Positions 18,896-26,660 of a stretch of 64,000 nucleotides of DNA are shown here, in pieces. Origin of the DNA: Jeotgalicoccus saudimassiliensis (GTDB taxonomy: Bacteria; Bacillota; Bacilli; Staphylococcales; Salinicoccaceae). The DNA is taken from positions 2,014,001-2,078,000 of the forward strand of contig NZ_CCSE01000001.1 in assembly GCF_000756715.1 (NCBI RefSeq), given 5' to 3'. The translations under genes and the position numbers were made by a program. The stretch's first letter is position 1, and every line of letters begins with the position of its first letter. The notes beneath the pieces are model-generated. The model saw only the letters and a program-made list of their open reading frames with translations. It did not search any database and was not told where the DNA came from.

Positions 18896-18921
18896 AAAAA
18901 AGACCACTCACAGGAGTGGCC
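18896..18921 (-). terminator. Intrinsic terminator of luxS
   Basis: On the minus strand CCACTC-CTGT-GAGTGG is followed by TCTTTTTT. Confidence 0.8.
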
Positions 18922-18934
18922 CGGATTTAAATTA

Positions 18935-19399
18935 TTATTCTGCGAACACAGTACTCCAGCTGCTGCGTCCTTCGAGCATCTTGCGGGCAATCTCCTTAGC
19001 CCCTTCAAGACTGTGGCTTGCTGCCCATCCGCACTGTACTTCGTTGCATGCAGGTACTTCTGTCGCTTTAAGTACATCGTTTAATGTTTTTTCCATAACA
19101 TCTTCAATTCCAGCTTTATCGTCATCATTTAATACGGACAGATAAAAACCGGTCTGACATCCCATCGGGCTTAAATCGACAACACGGTCGTGGTGGTTGC
19201 GGATGTTTTCCGCCATTAAGTGTTCGATTGAGTGAAGTGCAGGCATATCCATATGCTCTTTGTTCGGCTGGCAGAATCGGATATCAAATTTATAAATCTT
19301 GTCACCGTGCTCGCCTTCGTTTGTCCCTGCAAGTCTGATATAAGGTGCAGCAACTTTTGTGTGATCCAGGTTAAAACTTTCAACGTTCATCTCTTTCAT
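18935..19399 (-). CDS. luxS: S-ribosylhomocysteine lyase (LuxS)
   Basis: 154 aa from ATG 19399, chosen because GGGAGTG precedes it; a longer open frame adds 30 low-complexity residues with no family counterpart. Zn ligands H56 and H60 (HSIEHLMAE) and C123 (CNEVQCGWA), catalytic C81 (MGCQTGFY). It splits S-ribosylhomocysteine into homocysteine and DPD, the AI-2 precursor, recycling SAM methylation by-product. Monocistronic. Confidence 0.95.
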   Translation of the reverse strand: MKEMNVESFNLDHTKVAAPYIRLAGTNEGEHGDKIYKFDIRFCQPNKEHMDMPALHSIEHLMAENIRNHHDRVVDLSPMGCQTGFYLSVLNDDDKAGIEDVMEKTLNDVLKATEVPACNEVQCGWAASHSLEGAKEIARKMLEGRSSWSTVFAE

Positions 19400-19491
19400 A
19401 TACGATACACTCCCTAATTGTTTATTCTTATTAATCTTATTACAGTTTGAAGTTGAATGGCAACTGTAGAGGGCTGGAGAGTGCAGCATAT

Positions 19492-19524
19492 AAAAAAGCG
19501 CGCACCGGACATTCCGGTGCGTGT
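19492..19524 (-). terminator. Intrinsic terminator of xpt-pbuX
   Basis: CGCACCGG-AATGT-CCGGTGCG followed by CGCTTTTTT on the minus strand. Confidence 0.85.
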
Positions 19525-19528
19525 CTCC

Positions 19529-20820
19529 TTATATATTCCGCGGATCAATAATCGATTTAAAGTTAAATACCGCGTTCATCACGATTGCAGTCAGACTTCC
19601 CATCACAATACCGCTTGAAGTTATCACCGACATATTTTCAGGGAGTGCACTGAAGAGATCCGGTACGACTGTAACACCAAGCCCCATCGCTACTGAGATT
19701 GCCACAACAACCATGTTTTCCTGCTTGTTTAAATCAACACGTGAGAGCATTTTAATTCCTGCACTGATGACCATACCGAACATCGCAAGCATCGCACCGC
19801 CGAGTACAGGTCCCGGGATTGCTAATGTTGCAGCGCCGATTTTCGGTACCAGTCCAAGTATAATCAGCATGCCGCCCGCAATATAAATAATTTTATTTCT
19901 GCGGACACCTGATATTTGAATCAGTCCGACGTTTTGTGAAAACGTCGTATAAGGGAAGGCATTCACGAGACCGCCTAAAAATATTGCGATACCTTCAGCA
20001 CGGTAACCGCGCTTTAAATCTTCGCCTTTAATTTTCTTATCAGTAATGTCTCCCAGTGCAAAATATACACCGGTCGACTCAACGAGACTGACTACCGCTA
20101 CGAGTGTCATCGTTAAAATCGGAATGAAATGAAACTCAGGAGTGCCGAAGTAAAATACCTGAGGCAGGTGCAGCCACGATGCTTCAGCAACAGGAGTAAA
20201 GTCCACCTGTCCGAAAAATGCACCGATAACCGTTCCGAAAATGATTCCCGTTAAAATCGCAATCGAGCCCAGGAATCCTTTAGCAAATTTTAAAATGATT
20301 AAAATAATAATTAACGTTGAAAAACCTAAAAACAAATTAACAGGTGAACCGAAATCTTCGGCACCCTGACCGCCGGCAAGGTCGTTTATCGCCACAGGTA
20401 TCAGAGTGATACCAATAACAGTAACGACCGTACCTGTAACCACAGGCGGGAAGAAGCGGATTAATTTACTGAAAAACGAAGCGATCAGTACGACGATTAG
20501 CCCCGACACTAAAATTGAACCGTATACGGATTCGATGCTGTATGTATTCGCAATGTTGATGATCGGTCCGACGGCGGTGAACGTACATCCGAGAACAACC
20601 GGAAGTCCGATACCGGAGAACTTATTCTTCCAAACCTGGAGAATCGTTGCGACACCGCACATCATAATATCGATAGCGATTAAGTACGTCAGCTGGGCCG
20701 GTGTCAGGCCGATTGCGTTACCTACGATAAGCGGTACGATTACCGCACCGGCGTACATTGCAAGGACGTGCTGCAGCCCGAGGGAAAAGTCTTTTGTATT
20801 GGACGGATTATGTTCCTGCA

Positions 20821-20821
<1 letters not shown>
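19529..20821 (-). CDS. pbuX: Xanthine permease (NCS2 / nucleobase:cation symporter-2)
   Basis: 430 aa, about 12-14 membrane segments. The NCS2 motif region FSQNVGLIQISGVRRN lies in the second half. Its first base is shared with the last base of xpt (tight coupling), the classical xpt-pbuX pair: PbuX imports xanthine, Xpt converts it to XMP. Confidence 0.92.
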
Positions 20822-21441
<620 letters not shown>

Positions 21442-21454
21442 TTATATTAACAGA

Positions 21455-21467
21455 AATAACGAACTTA
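21455..21467 (-). promoter_or_regulatory. Degenerate PurBox-like site
   Basis: AATAACGAACTTA matches the PurBox consensus AWWWCCGAACWWT at 11 of 13 positions, 53 nt upstream of xpt and in inverted orientation to the better site at 21527. Weak on its own. Confidence 0.3.
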
Positions 21468-21493
21468 TCAACAATATTTTTTCAAAAAGTTCC

Positions 21494-21525
21494 TGAAAAG
21501 CGTTTTCAAAGAATGAAAATGTTTC
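21494..21525. promoter_or_regulatory. Two related dyads upstream of phnF and xpt
   Basis: TGAAAAGCGTTTTCA (21494-21508) and TGAAAATGTTTCA (21513-21525) are two TGAAA-N-TTTCA dyads with centres 18 nt apart, in the divergent region between xpt and the GntR gene. Candidate operators for the GntR regulator; the first also resembles a CcpA site with one extra base. Confidence 0.4.
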
Positions 21526-21526
21526 A

Positions 21527-21539
21527 AACGTTCGGTTAT
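21527..21539. promoter_or_regulatory. PurBox (PurR binding site candidate)
   Basis: AACGTTCGGTTAT is the reverse complement of a PurBox with 12 of 13 consensus positions. It would place xpt-pbuX under PurR, as in Bacillus subtilis. It also lies 69 nt upstream of phnF. Confidence 0.5.
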
Positions 21540-21607
21540 CGATATGATTAGTATGGATTTAGCCTTGAGTGTATAATGAATTTATCGTGTAATAAGGAGA
21601 ATTAACT

Positions 21608-22348
21608 ATGTCCCTGGATAGTAATGTAATTTCAAAAGAAACTTTAATCAGAAGTAAAGTACATGAAATGATTCTAAACGGTGAACTGGTCCCCGGAGAT
21701 AAATTGCCGAGCGAAAATGAACTGGCGGAAAATTATGGTGCGAAGCGTATCGATGCGCGAAACGCACTTGTCCAGCTTGAAAAGATGGGTATTGTGTACG
21801 GCAGACAGGGCGTCGGACGTTTTGTAAATGAGCCGCTGCCGGCGGTGGAGTTTTTAATTACGGGAACGACCAGCTTTTCGGAAAAAATGAAAGAACAGGG
21901 CATTCCGTACGAAAGCCGTGTAATTTACGCCGATTACGCAGACGATAAAGAGCAGGTGCAATACCGAAAGGTGCTTGAACTTAATGAAGATGTGAAAATT
22001 TTTAAAGTATCGAGGCTGAGAATTGTGAACGGGGTACCATGCGCGATTCATATTTCATATATTCGTGAAGACATGTTTCCGCATATATATGAAGAGAAGG
22101 ATAATCTGACATCGGTGTATACTTATTTTAAAACTTCGGGGTATGAACAGTTAAGAAGCAGAGACCGCATTTTATCAGCACAATTTCCGACACTGGAAGA
22201 AATGAAGCTACTGACCTGCAGTGAACTTGTGCCGCTGCTCGTTTTTGAAACGGATACTTACGATAAGGAAACGAATGACTGTCTCGAGAGAGTGAAAATA
22301 TTATATAGAAGTGATCTGTTTAAACACCAGCTGTCAGATGAAGACTAG
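21608..22348 (+). CDS. phnF: GntR/HutC family regulator, PhnF-like
   Basis: 246 aa. N-terminal winged helix-turn-helix (about 12-78: LVPGDKLPSENELAENY...RIDARNALVQLEKMGIVYGRQGVGRFV) and a C-terminal UTRA ligand-binding domain (about 90-235). HutC regulators of this kind next to C-P lyase genes are called PhnF and repress phosphonate uptake/breakdown genes. TATAAT (21572-21577) and AAGGAG precede ATG 21608. A strong terminator follows, so it is transcribed apart from phnG. The name rests on context. Confidence 0.78.
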   Translation: MSLDSNVISKETLIRSKVHEMILNGELVPGDKLPSENELAENYGAKRIDARNALVQLEKMGIVYGRQGVGRFVNEPLPAVEFLITGTTSFSEKMKEQGIPYESRVIYADYADDKEQVQYRKVLELNEDVKIFKVSRLRIVNGVPCAIHISYIREDMFPHIYEEKDNLTSVYTYFKTSGYEQLRSRDRILSAQFPTLEEMKLLTCSELVPLLVFETDTYDKETNDCLERVKILYRSDLFKHQLSDED

Positions 22349-22369
22349 ATGGATGTTATTCTATTATGG

Positions 22370-22400
22370 AAGACCGGAACTTTGCGTTCCGGTCTTTTTT
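22370..22400 (+). terminator. Intrinsic terminator after phnF
   Basis: AAGACCGGAAC-TTTGC-GTTCCGGTCTTTTTT, followed by a second T run (GTTTTTT). Confidence 0.9.
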
Positions 22401-22420
22401 GTTTTTTGGGGGGTGTTGAG

Positions 22421-22757
22421 GCGCGCGGTTTCGGATGACAACGGTGAAGTGGTGTTGTGAACCGCGCGGTTTCGGATGACAACGGTGAAGCGGTGTTGTG
22501 AACCGCGCGCCCCCGGATGACAACGGTGAAGTGGTGTTGTGAACCGCGCGCCCCCGGATGACAACGGTGAAGCGGTGTTGTGAACCGCGCGCCCCTGGAT
22601 GACAACGGTGAAGCGGTGTTGTGAACCGCGCGCCCCCGGATGACAACGGTGAAGCGGTGTTGTGAACCGCGCGCCCCCGGATGACAACGGTGAAGCGGTG
22701 TTGTGAACCGCGTGCCCCCGGATGACAACGGGCAGCCGCCGTTGTAAATCGCACACC
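22421..22757. repeat. 41-bp tandem repeat array (7 full units plus one decayed unit)
   Basis: GGATGACAAC recurs at 22433, 22474, 22515, 22556, 22597, 22638, 22679 and 22720, exactly 41 bases apart each time. The unit is GGATGACAACGGTGAAG-(C/T)-GGTGTTGTGAAC-CGCGCG plus CCCCC or GTTTC. Variation is limited to a few positions; the eighth unit diverges after GGATGACAACGG. GC content is far above the flanks. Because 41 is not a multiple of 3, all minus-strand frames stay open and cycle through the same peptides, so I do not treat it as coding. There are no unique spacers, so it is not CRISPR. Confidence 0.92.
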
Positions 22758-22842
22758 CCCGCCCACAACCACACCCCAACAATCCACCGCCTTAACCAAT
22801 CCCAAACATATTTCAACCCAACATTTACATACCTTTACCAAC
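22745..22842 (+). other. G-depleted, C/A-rich tract upstream of phnG
   Basis: Between the repeat array and the phnG leader hairpin the + strand is dominated by C, A and T with only three or four G in about 98 bases (e.g. CACACCCCCGCCC, CAACCCAACATTTAC). No convincing promoter: TTTACA near 22833 has only a weak partner. An RNA from this strand would be nearly unstructured. Confidence 0.6.
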
Positions 22843-22882
22843 ACTTAATCATAATGAACTTGGCAACAAGTTAGGATTAAGT
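22843..22882 (+). promoter_or_regulatory. Nested inverted repeat with GCAA loop before phnG
   Basis: ACTTAATC (22843-22850) pairs with GATTAAGT (22875-22882); nested inside, AACTTG-GCAA-CAAGTT (22857-22872) would form a stem with a GNRA tetraloop in RNA. The element ends 3 nt before the AAGGAGG of phnG. It may be an operator for the PhnF-like regulator or an mRNA structure controlling phnG translation. Confidence 0.5.
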
Positions 22883-22899
22883 CATAAGGAGGTTGTGAC

Positions 22900-23319
22900 A
22901 TGCACAGAAAACAATGGACACGCATTTTCGCAAAGTACGGCAGATTCGAAGCACTCGAATTTTACAACAGATTCAAAGATTCTCTAGAATTCGACATTAT
23001 CAGTGAACCTGAAGAAGGGCTCGTAATGGTGAAAACGAGGGAGCATGCCAGAAATACTTTATTTTACATGGGTGAGGTGCTGGTGACCGAATCTAAAATA
23101 AGACATGGCTCAACTGTAGGGCTCGGACTCGTTAAAGGTACCGACCCCGAATTGTCGGAGGCAATGGCTTTTATCGACTTAAGTTTTAAACTGGAGAAAT
23201 TTACAGCGGAATTGAATGACATTTTAAATTCGCTTAAAGATATTGAAGCAAAATCAATTGCAGAACGCACAGAGAAAATATTACAGACTAAAGTCAGTTT
23301 CGAAATGATGAACGACTAG
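22900..23319 (+). CDS. phnG: C-P lyase core subunit PhnG
   Basis: 139 aa, the expected PhnG size, with LVMVKTREHARNTLFYMGEVLVTE and GHG-like segment RHGSTVGLGLVKG as family blocks. PhnG belongs to the PhnGHIJ core and, with PhnI, H and L, is needed to attach the phosphonate to the ribose of ATP. ATG 22900 follows AAGGAGG. First gene of an operon running through at least the PHP gene. Confidence 0.9.
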   Translation: MHRKQWTRIFAKYGRFEALEFYNRFKDSLEFDIISEPEEGLVMVKTREHARNTLFYMGEVLVTESKIRHGSTVGLGLVKGTDPELSEAMAFIDLSFKLEKFTAELNDILNSLKDIEAKSIAERTEKILQTKVSFEMMND

Positions 23320-23329
23320 GAGGATTCCG

Positions 23330-23890
23330 GTGAAAACAATCGTACATACAACACAGCAGGTATACCGTCAGCTCGTGAACGCATCGAGCCGCCCGGGACA
23401 TATTGAAAACATTGCTGAAGATGTGAAAAACTATTCGGATTTCAGCGACGCTGCACTGCTCACAGCGATGACGCTGTTCGATAATGAAATTTCATTTTTC
23501 TCGAAAGATAAAACGATGAGAAAAGAGCTGAAAGTTTTAACAGGGGCCATCCCGAATAAAGATCACACAACTGCAGATTTTATCGTGACAAAAGAAGCGG
23601 ACTTAAAGGATGAGTACTTTACGGAAGTAATGAAAGGGATTTTAATTTCTCCAGAAAAATCAGCGACACTAATCATCGATGTTGAAACGGTTGGTGAAGG
23701 AACGCTTTACAGTTTGAGAGGTCCCGGCATCAAAACGGAAACGAAGGTCAGTCTGTCGCTCGACAGTCACTGGATAAAACTGCGCAATGACATTTGTAAA
23801 GAGTTCCCGCTCGGCATTGATCTGATTCTGACGGATAAACATAACAACACGGTAATTATTCCGAGAACGACGAAAGTGGAGGTGCGGTAA
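23330..23890 (+). CDS. phnH: C-P lyase core subunit PhnH
   Basis: 186 aa, the usual PhnH length, with the N-terminal Q-x-V-YRQLVNASSRPG signature (about 9-23) and LYSLRGPGIK in the middle. PhnH dimerises at the centre of the PhnGHIJ complex. The start is GTG 23330, 6 nt after AGGAGG; the gap from phnG is 10 nt. Confidence 0.9.
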   Translation: MKTIVHTTQQVYRQLVNASSRPGHIENIAEDVKNYSDFSDAALLTAMTLFDNEISFFSKDKTMRKELKVLTGAIPNKDHTTADFIVTKEADLKDEYFTEVMKGILISPEKSATLIIDVETVGEGTLYSLRGPGIKTETKVSLSLDSHWIKLRNDICKEFPLGIDLILTDKHNNTVIIPRTTKVEVR

Positions 23891-24970
23891 ATGGGTTACG
23901 TTGCGGTAAAAGGCGGCGCGCATGCGATTAACAACTCTGTCATTCTGTATAAAAACAGAAGGCTCGAAGACGGCAGAGATATTGAAGTGGAAAATATTAA
24001 GACGAATATGCGCCAGCTGATCAACCAGGTAATGAGTGAAGCGAGCTTTTACGACAGAGACACCGCGGCACTCGCGGTTAAACAGGCGGAAGGCAACATG
24101 GAGGAAGCGGTATTTTTGATGCGTGCCCACCGTTCGACGCTGCCGAGGCTGTATTATTCAACGGTGACTGATACGCGTGAAATGTTTGTGGAACGGAGAG
24201 TATCGGCGAGCTTTAAAGATATTCCGGGCGGCCAGATTTTAGGGGCGTCACCGGATTTCACACACCGTCTCCTGGACGACCAGCTGAAAACTCTCGCATA
24301 TGGACCCAGCGAAACGATTGAGTACAAGGAAGTGCCGTTCAATTACGAACTCGATAAACTGCCGAAAGTTATCGACTATCTGGAAGATGAAGGGTTGTTC
24401 GTGAGAGAAGAAGAAAACAATGATGAACCGGATGATATTACGAAAAAAGCAATCGAATACCCGAGTACGAGAAGTCAGCGTCTGCAGGCATTAACGCGCG
24501 GTCAGACAGGTGCTGTAACGTCACTTGGCTACGCTGAAATCCGGGGTTACGGTATTTCGGCCCACCCGAATATCGGAGAATGCCGCGTCGGTCAACAGCC
24601 GGTTCATATTGATCCGGACGATGATTACGGTGAATATTTTATCGGTGACTTTGAAGTGACGGAAATCGATGCATTTATGCCGGACCTCGAGGAAGATGAG
24701 TCGGACGCAGGCGACAAAGATCTCATGATTAAAATCGGCTACGGTCTCGTCTTCGGACAAAACGAAACGAAAGCAATCGCCATGAGTGTGCTGGACTACA
24801 GTCTGGAGCATCCGGTGCCGGGTGTAGCGACAAGCGATGATGAATTCGTACTTTATCATATTGATTCGGTTGAATCGACAGGATTCATTTCGCACCTGAA
24901 ACTGCCGCACTATGTAACATTCCAGTCGAAACTTGACCGTATGCGTCAAAGTAAGGAGGAACAGCAGTGA
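23891..24970 (+). CDS. phnI: C-P lyase core subunit PhnI (purine ribosyltransferase component)
   Basis: 359 aa, collinear with E. coli PhnI as I recall it: MGYVAVKGGAHAI at the start, YPSTRSQRLQALTRG in the middle, and near the C-terminus FISHLKLPHYV, whose two histidines bind zinc in the E. coli complex. PhnI with G, H and L displaces adenine from MgATP with the phosphonate. It starts immediately after the phnH stop behind GGAGGTG and overlaps phnJ by 4 nt. Confidence 0.93.
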   Translation: MGYVAVKGGAHAINNSVILYKNRRLEDGRDIEVENIKTNMRQLINQVMSEASFYDRDTAALAVKQAEGNMEEAVFLMRAHRSTLPRLYYSTVTDTREMFVERRVSASFKDIPGGQILGASPDFTHRLLDDQLKTLAYGPSETIEYKEVPFNYELDKLPKVIDYLEDEGLFVREEENNDEPDDITKKAIEYPSTRSQRLQALTRGQTGAVTSLGYAEIRGYGISAHPNIGECRVGQQPVHIDPDDDYGEYFIGDFEVTEIDAFMPDLEEDESDAGDKDLMIKIGYGLVFGQNETKAIAMSVLDYSLEHPVPGVATSDDEFVLYHIDSVESTGFISHLKLPHYVTFQSKLDRMRQSKEEQQ

Positions 24971-25818
24971 GCCAGAACTTTGCATTTTTAGATGAACACT
25001 CGAAAAAGGAAATCCGCAGAAAAACGTTAAAAGCAATCGCCATTCCGGGTTATCAGGTACCGTTCGCGTCACGTGAACTGCCGATTGCACGGGGCTGGGG
25101 AACCGGCGGTCTGCAGCTGACACTGTCGCTCGTCGGCCGGGAAGATACGCTGAAAGTTATCGACCAGGGTTCTGATGAGTCGGTCAACGCGGTAAACATC
25201 AGAAATCTCGTACAGAATACGACCGGTGTGAAAGACACGATTCATACAGCAGAAGCGACGCTGATTCAGTCGCGCCACCGTATTCCGGAAGTACCGCTAA
25301 AGCCGTTTCAGGTTTTAGTGCTGCAGGTACCGCAGCCGGAACCGTTGAGAGCTGTTGAGCACAGTGAAAGAAAAACGAAGATGCTGCACGGTGACAAAGA
25401 ATACAGCGGGGCGTTTATAAAACTGTTCGAGCAGATTATGAAGTTCGGACATATTACGGATGATGCGGACTATCCGGTTATGGTGAACGACCGCTACGTC
25501 ATGGCACCCAGTCCGATACCGAGATTTGATAACCCGAAAATGAACTTTAATGAAGGACTGATTCTTTTAGGTGCAGGCCGCGAGAAGAAAATTCACGCTG
25601 TACCGCCGTACACGAAAGTGGAGTCACTGGCATTTGAAGATTATCCGTTTGAAGTGGAAGACTTCAGCGATAAAGTATGCCGTGAATCAGGACTGACAGG
25701 CGTCTATATGGATGAACTGCAGGACGAGGCAACAGGAGAAACATATTATGTAACAAATGATACAAGCTACATGCTTGAGAAGCTGAACGAGGAGGCTGTA
25801 CAACATGCCGGCAATTGA
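24967..25818 (+). CDS. phnJ: PhnJ homologue lacking three of the four C-terminal cysteines
   Basis: 283 aa, GTG start overlapping phnI (GTGA). PhnJ is the radical-SAM/glycyl-radical enzyme that cleaves the C-P bond. Strong similarity runs end to end: IPGYQVPF with the radical-bearing glycine (G28, E. coli G32), RGWGTGG, VIDQG, SRHRIPE, PSPIPRFDNPKM, GAGREKKIHAVPPYTKVESL. E. coli PhnJ has C241-x2-C244-x21-C266 (cluster) and C272. In a gapless alignment these positions here are C238, S241, T263 and M269. I re-read the codons (TGC, TCA, ACA, ATG) directly from 25678-25773. There is no frameshift or truncation. By known chemistry this protein could not bind the [4Fe-4S] cluster normally. Confidence 0.93.
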   Translation: MSQNFAFLDEHSKKEIRRKTLKAIAIPGYQVPFASRELPIARGWGTGGLQLTLSLVGREDTLKVIDQGSDESVNAVNIRNLVQNTTGVKDTIHTAEATLIQSRHRIPEVPLKPFQVLVLQVPQPEPLRAVEHSERKTKMLHGDKEYSGAFIKLFEQIMKFGHITDDADYPVMVNDRYVMAPSPIPRFDNPKMNFNEGLILLGAGREKKIHAVPPYTKVESLAFEDYPFEVEDFSDKVCRESGLTGVYMDELQDEATGETYYVTNDTSYMLEKLNEEAVQHAGN

Positions 25819-26647
25819 TGATGTAGTGCTGTCGATCAGAGATTTATCGAAACAATTCGGCAGCGGCTGTGAATACTGCAAGGATGAAAATTTTAAACTG
25901 CAGAAAAATATGTGTCCGCACTGTCATACCGTTTATGCGGTCAGAAATACTTCATTTGATTTATACAAAGGTGAAATTCTCGGCATCGTCGGAGAAAGCG
26001 GCAGCGGGAAAAGTACGTTGATGAAGATGCTGTACTTTGACCAGGATGCAACGTCCGGTAATTATATACTGCCGGAAGACGGTACGGTGGAAGGTAATGT
26101 TTTTAACGTCTCGAGCCAGAAAAAAAGACAGATTAGAAATGAACAGCTCGGGATGGTATACCAGAATCCGATACTTGGCCTGAAGATGGATTTTTCATCG
26201 GTAACGAACATTGCTGAAAAACTGATTGCGAGCGGCAACCGTAATGTCGGAGAAATGACGGACCGCGGGGATCACTTCCTCGGGAAAGTAAAAATTGCAC
26301 TGAGCCGTAAATACGAGGCACCGAAAAACTTTTCGGGCGGGATGCAGCAGCGTGTGCAAATTGCAAAAGCACTGTCGAACTATCCTCCGATTTTACTGCT
26401 TGATGAAGTCACAACAGGACTGGATTTATCAGTTCAGGCCGATGTGCTGGAACTGATTAAGGAAATTCAGCGCGACATGGGTGTCAGCATGATTGTCGTC
26501 TCACACGACCTTGCGATTATCCGCATGCTCTGCGACCGCACGATGGTTATGCTCGATGGGGAAGTGATTGAGCATGGCATTACCGATCAGATACTGGAAG
26601 ACCCGCAGCATAAATACACACAGCAGCTTGTGTACTCAATTCTTTAA
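25805..26647 (+). CDS. phnK: C-P lyase ABC protein PhnK with a Cys4 insertion
   Basis: 280 aa. ABC ATPase with Walker A GESGSGKS (63-70), signature FSGGMQQRVQIA, Walker B LLLDEVTTGLD, H-loop VSHDLAI. PhnK docks on PhnJ in the E. coli complex. Unusual here: before Walker A there is an insertion (about 19-45) with C22-x2-C25-x11-C37-x2-C40 (GCEYC...MCPHC), a zinc-ribbon-like or metal-binding pattern that E. coli PhnK, as I recall it, lacks. The gene overlaps phnJ by 14 nt. Confidence 0.9.
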   Translation: MPAIDDVVLSIRDLSKQFGSGCEYCKDENFKLQKNMCPHCHTVYAVRNTSFDLYKGEILGIVGESGSGKSTLMKMLYFDQDATSGNYILPEDGTVEGNVFNVSSQKKRQIRNEQLGMVYQNPILGLKMDFSSVTNIAEKLIASGNRNVGEMTDRGDHFLGKVKIALSRKYEAPKNFSGGMQQRVQIAKALSNYPPILLLDEVTTGLDLSVQADVLELIKEIQRDMGVSMIVVSHDLAIIRMLCDRTMVMLDGEVIEHGITDQILEDPQHKYTQQLVYSIL

Positions 26648-26660
26648 GAGGTGACTTATT

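Noticed and set aside
22421-22757. CRISPR array
   Set aside because: Units are contiguous and nearly identical over all 41 bases with no unique spacers, and no cas genes are near.
22345-22844. Three long overlapping minus-strand frames of about 145-162 aa through the repeat array
   Set aside because: All three frames are open only because a 41-bp unit cycles through the frames; the peptides are the same R/H-rich repeats in rotation and no ribosome binding site is present.
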